Origin: Bacillota bacterium
GTDB lineage: Bacteria; Bacillota; Clostridia; Peptostreptococcales; Anaerovoracaceae
Direction of reading: 5' to 3'
Length of the DNA stretch: 15,547 nt
NCBI GenBank assembly: GCA_016302925.1
Contig: JAEDMR010000027.1
Span: forward strand, 1 to 15,547
The notes under the pieces are model-generated. The model saw only the letters and a program-made list of their open reading frames with translations. It had not been told where the DNA came from and made no database searches. Below are positions 1 to 6,757 of this stretch, piece by piece. Both the position numbers and the translations under genes were made by a program. Position 1 is the first letter of the stretch. The number at the start of each line of letters is the position of its first letter.

Positions 1-212
1 CAGGAACCCACAGAGTGTCCACCCTGCGGATTCATTACAGCAAGGAAGCACCGGTGGGGGAGACCATCGCCATTTACCAGTCCGAAAAGCTGCCGCCGCG
101 GGATGGAGCAGAGCAGGAAAGCCGCTACCTGTTCCGGACCCTTCGCAAGTCCGACGGTGAAATGAATATCGCCGCGGAAATCGGCATTGTGCCGGTGAAA
201 TCTGCTATATAG
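1..212 (+). CDS. Acyl-ACP thioesterase, C-terminal fragment (5' end outside window)
   Basis: The open frame enters from the left edge (first full codon at base 3) and ends at TAG 210-212, so about 69 C-terminal residues are visible. A GTG lies in frame at 15, but the frame stays open upstream and there is no ribosome binding site, so this is an internal piece. The segment LRIHYSKEAPVGE resembles the second hotdog domain of FatA/acyl-ACP thioesterases, where a strand with a Tyr-x-Lys-Glu motif is followed by a short Gly turn. The tail FRTLRKSDGEMNIAAEIGI fits the last strands of that fold. Family members release free fatty acids from acyl carrier protein in the cytoplasm. The stop codon overlaps the 3' end of the convergent LysR gene by 8 bp. 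Another hotdog thioesterase or acyltransferase cannot be excluded from so short a piece. Confidence 0.6.
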   Translation, partial: GTHRVSTLRIHYSKEAPVGETIAIYQSEKLPPRDGAEQESRYLFRTLRKSDGEMNIAAEIGIVPVKSAI

Positions 213-1098
213 CTTTTGTTTCTTTAATATATTCGATGAAAGCCACTGCAGCATCCGAAAGGGGAGCATCTTTTTGCCAGAACAGTGAAAAACCACGGTC
301 GGCATCCATTCCTGCGACTGGAATAAGGGACAGATAGTCGACCTTTTCATACCACTTGTTTTCTGCAGTAAGGCTTGTTGTCAGTCCGATTGCATGTGGT
401 TTTCGCTTCAGATTCTCTGCCAGAAGGGAATAATTTGATTCTCCGGCAACAATTGGAGTACATCCATATGCTTCAAATGTTTTATCTACATAAGCACGAA
501 AACTTGTTCTGTTTTCTTCCAGAATGAGCGGATGCTGTTTCAGCTCTTCAAAGGCGATAGAGGATGAATTGCTCAGAGGATGTGTTTTGGTCAGAAGGGC
601 ACAGAGTGTGTCCCTTCTGAATTCATGTGCAGACCAGTTGGTATTTCGGATATCGCTGGTTCCAGCCAGAATAATCGAAATAAATGGATCATAGCTGTCG
701 ATGGATGAGATATCCGAAAAAAGAAATTCTCGCTGGATAATGTCAAACTCAGGATGCTCCCAGGCAAAACGGTCAATGGTGCCGGAAAACAGCAATGGCG
801 AAATGGTGTATACGATGACTTTATTTTTCTGTTCATTCAATTCATTTGCCACAGCACGCTTTCCGTTTTCAAGTGCTTTGAGCGCTGCTTCTGCATATTG
901 AAGATAAATTTTTCCGTAATTGTTCAAAATCAGAGAACGTCCGACCCGATCAAATAATCTGACCTCTAAATCCGCTTCCATGCGCGCGAGCGCATTGCTT
1001 AATGTGGACTGCGAAATGTAGAAATCTTCTGCACACTTCGTAAGGTTCTGTTTGTGTGCAAGTGCGCAGAAATACTGCAGTTGTAATGTACTGATCAT
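205..1098 (-). CDS. LysR-family transcriptional regulator
   Basis: A 297-residue protein, the usual LysR length. The winged helix-turn-helix occupies about residues 1-60: LQYFCALAHKQNLTKCAEDF is followed by ISQSTLSNALARMEADLEVRLFDR, the classic LysR recognition-helix region. A linker helix (about 62-88) leads into a substrate-binding-like effector domain (about 90-295). The ATG at 1098 is preceded by AGGAG at good spacing, and the gene has its own promoter (1144-1172). It is divergent from atoDA across about 255 bp. LysR proteins usually autoregulate and control the divergent neighbour, so control of the CoA-transferase genes in response to a short-chain acid or CoA intermediate is the natural inference. 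The effector is unknown. Its 3' end overlaps the thioesterase stop on the other strand. Base composition looks more AT-rich than the second half of the window. Confidence 0.93.
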   Translation of the reverse strand: MISTLQLQYFCALAHKQNLTKCAEDFYISQSTLSNALARMEADLEVRLFDRVGRSLILNNYGKIYLQYAEAALKALENGKRAVANELNEQKNKVIVYTISPLLFSGTIDRFAWEHPEFDIIQREFLFSDISSIDSYDPFISIILAGTSDIRNTNWSAHEFRRDTLCALLTKTHPLSNSSSIAFEELKQHPLILEENRTSFRAYVDKTFEAYGCTPIVAGESNYSLLAENLKRKPHAIGLTTSLTAENKWYEKVDYLSLIPVAGMDADRGFSLFWQKDAPLSDAAVAFIEYIKETKAI

Positions 1099-1143
1099 AT
1101 TTTTCTCCTGTTATTCGTTTCGCAGAAAGTGATCTTTGTTTCC

Positions 1144-1172
1144 ATAGTAGCATATTTTACAGAATCGAACAA
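1144..1172 (-). promoter_or_regulatory. Predicted sigma-A-type promoter of the LysR gene
   Basis: Read on the minus strand, TTGTTC (1172-1167) and TACTAT (1149-1144) are separated by 17 bp, about 45 bp upstream of the LysR start. The match to TTGACA/TATAAT is moderate and the position is right. No experimental evidence is available. Confidence 0.5.
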
Positions 1173-1254
1173 TACACAAATACGGGGCGATACATTCCAT
1201 AAATACGAACGAAACATTTTCGCGTAATGTGAATAGCAGTACGTTTTTTTTGTG

Positions 1255-1284
1255 TTGGTTTTTTTACATCAATTTGATTATGAT
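1255..1284 (+). promoter_or_regulatory. Predicted promoter of atoDA
   Basis: TTGGTT (1255-1260) and TATGAT (1279-1284) are separated by 18 bp. Transcription would start near 1291, just ahead of the inverted repeat at 1296-1312, leaving a leader of about 60 nt before the atoD start at 1354. The -35 box is weak, as expected for a promoter that depends on a LysR activator. Confidence 0.45.
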
Positions 1285-1295
1285 AAAAGTAGAAG

Positions 1296-1322
1296 GCAAT
1301 GCTTAGCATTGCTTAACATTGC
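1296..1322. repeat. 17-bp perfect palindrome plus a tandem half-site, lysR-atoDA intergenic
   Basis: GCAATGCT-T-AGCATTGC (1296-1312) is a perfect inverted repeat. Its right half is part of a tandem 10-bp direct repeat, TTAGCATTGC (1303-1312) then TTAACATTGC (1313-1322), with one mismatch. It sits at or just after the predicted atoDA transcription start. It could be an operator or a small 5' hairpin. Another palindrome, CGAAA-CAT-TTTCG, lies at 1210-1222, upstream of the atoDA -35 box. Confidence 0.55.
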
Positions 1323-1353
1323 AGAAATGTGAAAGGAAAATGGAGGTAGCTGA

Positions 1354-2034
1354 ATGAAGAATAAAGTAACTAATGCAGAAGAAGCAGTAAAGGATATTCA
1401 GGATGGTGCGGTAATTATGATAGGTGGGTTCATGGCTTGCGGAACACCGGAGAACCTGATTGATGCTCTGGTCGCAAAGAATGTGAAAAATCTTACGGTA
1501 ATATGCAATGATGCTGGATTGCCGGGCATGGGAACGGGAAAACTTCTTTCCAACGGGCAGATAAAAAAACTCATTGCCACTCATGTGGGATTGAATCCGG
1601 AGGTGGCAGAAAGAATGAATACAACGGATCCTGAAAGGAAACTGGAGTGCGAACTGATTCCGCAGGGTACGTTCGCAGAGGCAATCCGAGCCGGAGGCGC
1701 AGGGCTGGGCGGTGTTCTGACACCAACCGGAATCGGTACAATCGTTGCTGAAAATAAACCGATTATCACAGTGGATGGGAAAGAGTATCTGCTGGAGAAG
1801 CCGCTGAAGGCTGATTTCGCGCTGGTCAGAGGTTCTGTTGTGGATACATTCGGCAATATTATATATCATGGAACGACGCAGACGTTCAACCCTATGATGG
1901 CAATGGCTGCAGATTACGTAATCTGTGGTGCTGAAAAAATTGTAGAGGTCGGAGAACTAAATCCAAATTGTGTTGTGACGTCAGGTATATTAGTGGATGC
2001 AGTAGTAGGAGGTGCACCGGAATGGAAGAACTGA
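1354..2034 (+). CDS. atoD: Acetate/acetoacetate-type CoA-transferase, alpha subunit (AtoD-like)
   Basis: A 226-residue protein, close to the usual length of about 217. It carries the CoA-transferase family I signature DGAVIMIGGFMACGTP at residues 17-32 (pattern D-G-x2-hydrophobic3-G-G-F-x3-G-x-P) in a Rossmann-like CoA-binding fold. GAGLGGVLTPTGIGT and ADYVICGAEKIVEVG are also typical of AtoD/ScoA/CtfA subunits. With the beta subunit it forms a heteromer that moves CoA between a short-chain acyl-CoA and a free acid such as acetate, butyrate or acetoacetate. The start is supported by GGAGGT about 8 bp upstream. It overlaps atoA by 13 bp, indicating translational coupling. In fermenting Clostridia such enzymes serve butyrate formation or acetoacetate use. 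The exact acid cannot be read from the sequence. Confidence 0.92.
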   Translation: MKNKVTNAEEAVKDIQDGAVIMIGGFMACGTPENLIDALVAKNVKNLTVICNDAGLPGMGTGKLLSNGQIKKLIATHVGLNPEVAERMNTTDPERKLECELIPQGTFAEAIRAGGAGLGGVLTPTGIGTIVAENKPIITVDGKEYLLEKPLKADFALVRGSVVDTFGNIIYHGTTQTFNPMMAMAADYVICGAEKIVEVGELNPNCVVTSGILVDAVVGGAPEWKN

Positions 2035-2666
2035 AAACAAGAATTGCGAAAAGAGCTGCAAGGGAATTAAATGACGGTGACGTTGTAAACTTGGGAATCG
2101 GTTTACCGACAATGGTGGCAAACAATCTTCCGGAAGGAATCAGCATCATTCTCCAGTCGGAAAACGGAATTATGGGCATGGGAGAAAAGAAGGATGAAAC
2201 AGACCCGAATATTGTAAATGCGGGAGCACAGCCTGTTTCCATACTGCCGGGAGGCCAGTTCTTCGACAGTGCCACATCGTTTGCTCTTATTCGTGGAGGC
2301 CATGTAGATGCAACGATTCTGGGTGCACTTCAGGTAGACGAACATGGAAATTTATCAAACTGGATTATTCCTGGGAAAATGGTACCCGGAATGGGCGGCG
2401 CAATGGATCTGGTGACCGGAGCGAAAAAAGTGATTGTAGCAATGCTGCATACGCAAAAAGGAGCTCCAAAAATTCTGAAAGAGTGTACGCTCCCGTATAC
2501 TGCGCTGCATTGTGTGGACATGATTATCACAGAAATGGGAGTTATGAGGGTAACGGAAAAAGGAATTGTTCTGGAGGAAATTCATCCTGTCTATTCGGTG
2601 GAAGATGTACAGAATGCGACAGGCTGCAACCTGATTATCTCAGAACATTTATCGCCGATGCAATGA
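2022..2666 (+). CDS. atoA: Acetate/acetoacetate-type CoA-transferase, beta subunit (AtoA-like)
   Basis: I place the start at ATG 2022, giving 214 residues, because AGGAGG lies at 2007-2012 and the protein then begins MEELKTRIAKRAARELNDGD, as in the family. The frame is open further upstream, but that part overlaps atoD and looks unrelated. The active-site signature LQSENGIMG lies at residues 44-52. Glu47 is the residue expected to form the glutamyl-CoA thioester intermediate. NLGIGLPTMVAN, GGQFFDSATSFALIRGGHVD and IPGKMVPGMGGAMDLV are diagnostic beta-subunit segments. The gene is coupled to atoD by overlap and the transcript probably ends at the hairpin 2701-2734. Substrate choice among acetate, butyrate, acetoacetate or other acids is unresolved. 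Confidence 0.93.
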   Translation: MEELKTRIAKRAARELNDGDVVNLGIGLPTMVANNLPEGISIILQSENGIMGMGEKKDETDPNIVNAGAQPVSILPGGQFFDSATSFALIRGGHVDATILGALQVDEHGNLSNWIIPGKMVPGMGGAMDLVTGAKKVIVAMLHTQKGAPKILKECTLPYTALHCVDMIITEMGVMRVTEKGIVLEEIHPVYSVEDVQNATGCNLIISEHLSPMQ

Positions 2667-2700
2667 AGTGAATGAACAGGTTTCCTTCGTTCAATATGAA

Positions 2701-2734
2701 AAGAGGCTGTACGTGCTCTGCATGACAGCCTCTT
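2701..2734. terminator. Hairpin terminator between convergent atoA and the DUF308 gene
   Basis: The arms AAGAGGCTGT (2701-2710) and ACAGCCTCTT (2725-2734) pair perfectly over 10 bp around a 14-nt loop. On the minus strand the 3' arm runs into TTTTC, a short U-tract, so it best suits the lexA-DUF308 transcript. It may also stop atoDA transcription. Confidence 0.7.
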
Positions 2735-2775
2735 ACGATACAATTTATGATTGAGATTGGCAGAAGTATAAACCG

Positions 2776-3339
2776 TTACAAGGTATCTGCCTTTTTCTCA
2801 CTGCCTGATTTCAGCTTGCGGCTGAAGGCGATATCTGCAAGCAAATCGAAGACGCCGCTGGCAAGCAGACCGACGCCCAACATAACCAGAAGAATTTTCA
2901 TCGTGGAGAATGGGTTGACCATGACGATGATGCCGAAGATGGTAATCACGAGAGAGACGATCATGACACCTTTCCGGTAGCCGAAACCGAATTTCTTCAG
3001 ATTCAGCACGTTCTGGATGCCCTCAATCCCCTTGAAGGTGATCATAAATCCCAGAACGAACGGAACCAGCAGAACGAACATGGTACTCTTCATCAGCACG
3101 AACAATCCCAGAAGGATCAGGCTGATGCCGATGGCAAAACCGTTGGTATCCTCGGCGATACGGGTTTCCACCCGGGTCACCAGGTAGGAAATCAGTTTCA
3201 CCACGCCGAACAGGATGGCAGAAGCCGCCAGAATATAGCAGAAGGCATCCTCCACCAGACCCGGCTTCAGAATCAGAGCCAGTCCCATAATAATGTAAAT
3301 CAGGGACGAAATGAATTTCGAAATATTTTTATGTTTCAT
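2776..3339 (-). CDS. DUF308/HdeD-like integral membrane protein
   Basis: A 187-residue, very hydrophobic protein with about six membrane segments, near residues 8-27, 31-54, 68-85, 87-108, 123-143 and 147-170, and a charged C-terminal tail rich in Lys, Ser and Glu. The pairing of short transmembrane hairpins with Gly-rich turns (IIMGLALILKPG, ISLILLGLFVLMKS, ITIFGIIVMVNPF) is characteristic of the DUF308/HdeD family. E. coli HdeD is linked to acid resistance, but the molecular role of the family is not known. The gene lies 44 bp downstream of lexA on the same strand with an AAGAGG ribosome binding site and no terminator between them, so cotranscription with lexA is likely. The family assignment is good; the function is open. 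Confidence 0.85.
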   Translation of the reverse strand: MKHKNISKFISSLIYIIMGLALILKPGLVEDAFCYILAASAILFGVVKLISYLVTRVETRIAEDTNGFAIGISLILLGLFVLMKSTMFVLLVPFVLGFMITFKGIEGIQNVLNLKKFGFGYRKGVMIVSLVITIFGIIVMVNPFSTMKILLVMLGVGLLASGVFDLLADIAFSRKLKSGSEKKADTL

Positions 3340-3383
3340 ACTTTACGCCTCTTTTCATACAGTTGCGGTCAGTCGTGGAAATC

Positions 3384-4043
3384 TCAGCTGAAATAGCGGA
3401 AGACACCTTTCACCTTGCCGAGAATCTTCACATCCTTCACCAGAATCGGACTCATGGTGTGATTCTCCGGCTGGAGGCGGATGTGATCCCCCTCGTTATA
3501 AAAGGTCTTCACGGTGGCTTCACTTTCGAATCCGTCGATCATGGCCACGACGATTTCCCCGTTCTGTGCATTCTCCTGCTGCTGCACCAGAATCAGATCA
3601 CCATCCATGATACCGGCTTCGATCATACTTTCACCGCGGACTTTCAGCATATAGCTGGTTCCGCCGGCAGCATATCTGGCCGGAATCGGAAAGGTATCCT
3701 CAATGTTTTCTTCTGCAAGGATTGGTGTACCGGCTGCAACACGGCCCACCACAGGAATCTCCACCACATCGGTCCGGTCCAGTGCAGAAACATCTCCGGC
3801 CGGCACAGGAGTCTTCTTCCGGTCTGAATGAGGATCCACCACCATCAGGGCACGAGGCTTGGACGGGTCCTTGACCAGATAGCCCTGACGAACCAGACTC
3901 TCAATATCTTTATGAGCGGTGGAGGTGGACTTGATCCCCACTGCAGCGCAGATTTCCCGCACTGTCGGCGGATATCCCTTCGTCCGGATCTCCTCTTTCA
4001 TATAGTTCAGAATTTTACATTCTCTTTCTTTCAGTTTGTCCAT
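3384..4043 (-). CDS. lexA: LexA, SOS repressor and self-cleaving protease
   Basis: I choose ATG 4043 (219 residues) over the in-frame GTG at 4052, because GGAG lies 8 nt before the ATG but touches the GTG. The N-terminal winged helix (about residues 1-66) has GYPPTVREICAAVGIKSTST. The C-terminal S24 domain (about 93-219) has the cleavage site VAAG (Ala104-Gly105), nucleophile Ser139 in VRGESM and general base Lys179 in EATVKTF. These are the residues needed for RecA-stimulated self-cleavage. LexA represses DNA-damage genes and usually itself. I could not find a clean GAAC-N4-GTTC operator in the roughly 140 bp upstream. A DUF308 membrane protein gene follows on the same strand. Confidence 0.97.
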   Translation of the reverse strand: MDKLKERECKILNYMKEEIRTKGYPPTVREICAAVGIKSTSTAHKDIESLVRQGYLVKDPSKPRALMVVDPHSDRKKTPVPAGDVSALDRTDVVEIPVVGRVAAGTPILAEENIEDTFPIPARYAAGGTSYMLKVRGESMIEAGIMDGDLILVQQQENAQNGEIVVAMIDGFESEATVKTFYNEGDHIRLQPENHTMSPILVKDVKILGKVKGVFRYFS

Positions 4044-4072
4044 CGGCCACACTCCGTTTCATTCATACGACA

Positions 4073-4155
4073 ATAAGACGAATATCATTGCAGAGGCTGT
4101 GCTCACAGGAAGCGCAGCCTCTGCAAACTTTATATTCAGTTTATCATAAGACGAA
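4073..4155. repeat. 10-bp direct repeats flanking a hairpin upstream of lexA
   Basis: ATAAGACGAA occurs at 4073-4082 and again at 4146-4155, one copy on each side of the hairpin 4088-4126. Read on the lexA strand it is TTCGTCTTAT. Both copies lie within the lexA upstream region, so they could be repeated regulator half-sites. They could also be fortuitous. Confidence 0.45.
4088..4126 (-). terminator. Hairpin between ftsH and lexA, probable ftsH terminator
   Basis: TTGCAGAGGCTG (4088-4099) pairs perfectly with CAGCCTCTGCAA (4115-4126), a 12-bp stem with a 15-nt loop. It lies 56 bp past the ftsH stop on the minus strand. The following U-tract is poor (ATGATATTCG), so termination may be partial or need a factor. 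If lexA transcription begins upstream of it, the hairpin would instead be part of the lexA leader. Confidence 0.55.
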
Positions 4156-4181
4156 CAAAAAGTAAACACCTGTTCCGGATT

Positions 4182-6011
4182 TTATTTCTGTTCGCTTCCG
4201 GATTCCAGGATGGCCATAAACTCCTCCCCGGTGATGGTTTCTTTTTCATAGAGGAAGGATGCCAGCTGATCCAGCTTTTCCCGGTTCTCCCGCAGGATGG
4301 TCATAGCTTTATCGTACTGCCGGCTGACCAGATCCACCACCATGCGGTCAATATCCGCCTGGGTCTGCGGAGAGCAGGACAGGGATGCATCGCCGCCCAG
4401 ATACTGGTTGTTTACCGTTTCCATGGCCACCATGCCGAACTCATCGCTCATACCGTAGCGTGTGATCATAGCCCGGGCGATTTTCGTCGCCTGCTCAATA
4501 TCGTTGGAAGCACCGGTGGTGATGGAATCAAAAACCAGCGCTTCTGCCGCACGGCCGCCGGTAAAGGTGGCAATCTTGTTTTCCAGTTCCGTTCTGGACA
4601 TGAGATAATGGTTGCCTTCTTCCACCTGCATGGTATAGCCCAGCGCACCGGAGGTGCGGGGAACGATGGTGATCTTCTGTACCGGGGCGGAATGAGACTG
4701 ACAGGCCGCCACCAGCGCATGACCAATTTCATGGTATGCGACGATCCGCTTTTCTTCCAGAGTCAGAATCGCGTGCTTCTTTTCATATCCGGCGATGACC
4801 ACTTCAATGCTTTCCTCCAGATCAGACTGGCTGACTTCTTTCCGTCCGTCGCGAACAGCCCGGAGAGCCGCTTCATTGACGATATTTGCAAGCTCCGCAC
4901 CGGATGCCCCGGAAGCCATACGTGCAATGGCATTGTAATCCACACCGTCAGCCACCTTCACCTTCTTCGCGTGGACCTTCAGAATATCCTCCCGGCCCTT
5001 CAGATCCGGGAGCTCTACCGGAACACGGCGGTCAAACCGGCCCGGACGCAGGAGCGCCGGATCGAGAGATTCCGGACGGTTGGTGGCCGCCAGGATGATG
5101 ACACCGTTATTTCCTTCGAATCCGTCCATTTCTGTCAGCAGCTGATTTAGGGTCTGTTCCCGCTCATCGTTTCCGCCCAGCTGGCCGTCACGCTTCTTGC
5201 CGATGGCATCGATTTCATCAATGAAGACGATGCACGGCGATTTTTCCTTGGCCTGTTTGAACAGATCCCGCACCTTGGAAGCACCCATGCCTACGAACAT
5301 TTCCACGAATTCCGAACCGGAGATGGAGAAGAACGGCACGCTGGCTTCGCCTGCAACCGCTTTTGCCAGCATGGTCTTGCCGGTGCCCGGAGGTCCGACC
5401 AGCAAAATCCCCTTCGGCATGGAAGCACCGATTTCTGTATATTTTGTCGGGTCGTGAAGATATTCGACGATTTCCGACAGGTTTTCCTTGGCTTCATCCT
5501 CACCGGCCACATCGTCGAAGCTGATGCCCTCGGTGGAATGGACGTAGATTTTCGCATTGCTTTTGCCCATGCCGAACATCATGGCGTTCCCGCCGCCGCC
5601 GGCTTTTTCCAGCAGCTTTTTCGACATGTATTGTCCAATGGCGATAAACAGTACGAACGGCAGAATCCAGCTCAGCAGATTGATGAGAGGACTGGCAGTG
5701 TCATTCACCACCTGCTGCGAGAATTTCGCTCCGGATTCACGAAGCATGGACACCAGATTCGGATCGTCCATTTTTCCGGTCATGTAGACCGTTTCTCCGT
5801 CTTTGCTGGTGAAGTATATTTCTTTGTCCTGTATCTGCACTTCGCCGATCTGATGGCGTTCTGCCATGGTCATGAATTTTCCGTAATCCACCTCAGTAAC
5901 GGACTGCTGTGTCATGACAGGCATAACCAGCATATTGAACAGCAGGACCACCAGAAGCACGACGAAATAGTAGAAAATCAGAGGTTTTCTGGATGGCTTT
6001 ACTTCTTTCAT
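4182..6011 (-). CDS. ftsH: FtsH-type membrane-anchored AAA+ zinc metalloprotease
   Basis: A 609-residue protein, normal FtsH size. Two N-terminal membrane segments (about residues 10-33 and 108-130) flank an extracytoplasmic FtsH_ext domain. The AAA+ module has Walker A GPPGTGKT (206-213), Walker B VFIDEID (262-268), a pore loop around FVGMGAS and the second region of homology from ATNRPE to GRFDR (309-328). The M41 peptidase domain has HEIGH (427-431) with zinc ligands His427 and His431, catalytic Glu428, and Asp504 in ASNDIEQAT as a probable third ligand. The usual motif is HEAGH; the Ile is a conservative variant. FtsH degrades misassembled membrane proteins and some regulators, using ATP. 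It lies 15 bp downstream of a TetR gene, an uncommon setting, so it could be an additional FtsH under dedicated control. Function is confident; paralogue status is inference. Confidence 0.96.
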   Translation of the reverse strand: MKEVKPSRKPLIFYYFVVLLVVLLFNMLVMPVMTQQSVTEVDYGKFMTMAERHQIGEVQIQDKEIYFTSKDGETVYMTGKMDDPNLVSMLRESGAKFSQQVVNDTASPLINLLSWILPFVLFIAIGQYMSKKLLEKAGGGGNAMMFGMGKSNAKIYVHSTEGISFDDVAGEDEAKENLSEIVEYLHDPTKYTEIGASMPKGILLVGPPGTGKTMLAKAVAGEASVPFFSISGSEFVEMFVGMGASKVRDLFKQAKEKSPCIVFIDEIDAIGKKRDGQLGGNDEREQTLNQLLTEMDGFEGNNGVIILAATNRPESLDPALLRPGRFDRRVPVELPDLKGREDILKVHAKKVKVADGVDYNAIARMASGASGAELANIVNEAALRAVRDGRKEVSQSDLEESIEVVIAGYEKKHAILTLEEKRIVAYHEIGHALVAACQSHSAPVQKITIVPRTSGALGYTMQVEEGNHYLMSRTELENKIATFTGGRAAEALVFDSITTGASNDIEQATKIARAMITRYGMSDEFGMVAMETVNNQYLGGDASLSCSPQTQADIDRMVVDLVSRQYDKAMTILRENREKLDQLASFLYEKETITGEEFMAILESGSEQK

Positions 6012-6026
6012 ATAGAAAGCTCCTCC

Positions 6027-6569
6027 TTACATTGCAGGGGACTGGCTACAGCCGCTCTGCATGAGCTGCACGATCTGCTGTGCCTTCTTCCGGATATCTG
6101 CTTCGTCCCCCATGACGGTTTCCAGCAGGATGCCGCAGATGGCATAGGTGTAAAACTGAATGGAAAACTGCGTCTGGGAATCGGAAGAGACCGAAGTCCC
6201 GCGTTTTTTCTCGTACAGTCCTGTCAGCCAGCTGCGGACAGATTCGACGATGAGACTGTCAATCTGATACCGTTTCTGGGATGCGAGTATTTTTCGCGCC
6301 AGATAGCGGTTCTCACTGGCGGACGTCAGAAATGTACAAAGCATATCCTCCAGACTTTCTTCCTGCTGCGACTGTTTTATAATTTTTTCTGTCTGATGGC
6401 GTATGGACCATTCGATCACATCCAGCAGATCCTGAAAGTGGTAGTAGAAGGTCTGCCGTGTGATACCGCAGGCTTCTGCCACGTCTTTTACTGTCACTCT
6501 GTCAATATTCTTCTTCGCTATCAAGTCGGCGTATGCCTGGGTGATGACCTGTTTGGTATTGTTTGCCAT
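6027..6569 (-). CDS. TetR/AcrR-family transcriptional regulator
   Basis: I place the start at ATG 6569 (180 residues, MANNTKQVITQAYADLIAKK), since GAGGAGAA lies just upstream; an in-frame ATG at 6614 would add 15 unsupported residues. The N-terminal TetR helix-turn-helix occupies about residues 5-50, with VTVKDVAEACGITRQTFYYHFQD as its diagnostic core. The remaining helical region is the ligand-binding and dimer domain. The wording resembles the DhaS-like subgroup, but I cannot assign a ligand. It precedes ftsH by 15 bp on the same strand and is divergent from infC, so it probably regulates its own transcript including ftsH. This would link protease level to an unknown small molecule or membrane stress. 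Confidence 0.92.
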   Translation of the reverse strand: MANNTKQVITQAYADLIAKKNIDRVTVKDVAEACGITRQTFYYHFQDLLDVIEWSIRHQTEKIIKQSQQEESLEDMLCTFLTSASENRYLARKILASQKRYQIDSLIVESVRSWLTGLYEKKRGTSVSSDSQTQFSIQFYTYAICGILLETVMGDEADIRKKAQQIVQLMQSGCSQSPAM

Positions 6570-6673
6570 GATGTTCTCCTCGCAAAATAGATTCTTCTGG
6601 GTATACGGTATCACAGGTTTATGTTGGTTTTGTGGGATTTTCGAGGAAAAAAGGTACTTTTTTCAAAAGAGTA

Positions 6674-6693
6674 AAATAAAAGTTTTTTTATTT
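6674..6693. repeat. AT-rich hairpin in the tetR-infC intergenic region
   Basis: AAATAAAA (6674-6681) and TTTTATTT (6686-6693) form an 8-bp stem around a 4-nt loop. It lies between the divergent TetR and infC promoters. It may be an operator or simply low-complexity AT-rich promoter DNA; I could not define a good TetR promoter nearby. Confidence 0.3.
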
Positions 6694-6722
6694 GAAATAA
6701 TTCTGTTTCCGTTGAAAAATGC

Positions 6723-6751
6723 TTGACATATACATTGGCGGATGGTATAGT
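6723..6751 (+). promoter_or_regulatory. Strong sigma-A-type promoter of the infC operon
   Basis: TTGACA (6723-6728), a perfect -35, and TATAGT (6746-6751) are spaced by 17 bp. Transcription should start near 6758, giving a leader of about 185 nt before infC. This is the best promoter match in the window, as expected for translation genes. Confidence 0.85.
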
Positions 6752-6757
6752 ATTTGA

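Noticed and set aside
1296..1322. Short repeats considered as a CRISPR or integration site
   Set aside because: Only two tandem near-copies of 10 bp, no spacers, no integrase or cas gene in the window.
1303..1869. 188-codon open frame on the minus strand
   Set aside because: Antisense to atoD, a clear family member with its signature motif; Cys/His-rich translation without domain.
3363..3827. 154-codon open frame on the plus strand
   Set aside because: Antisense to lexA, whose catalytic residues and helix-turn-helix are intact; His-rich translation typical of a shadow frame.
4146..4175. GAAC and GTTC words considered as an SOS box
   Set aside because: The two words are 15 bp apart rather than 4 and do not form a palindrome of the expected geometry.
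5454..6590. 378-codon open frame on the plus strand
   Set aside because: It is fully antisense to ftsH and the TetR gene, both of which have complete family motifs; the translation has no recognisable domain and no ribosome binding site.
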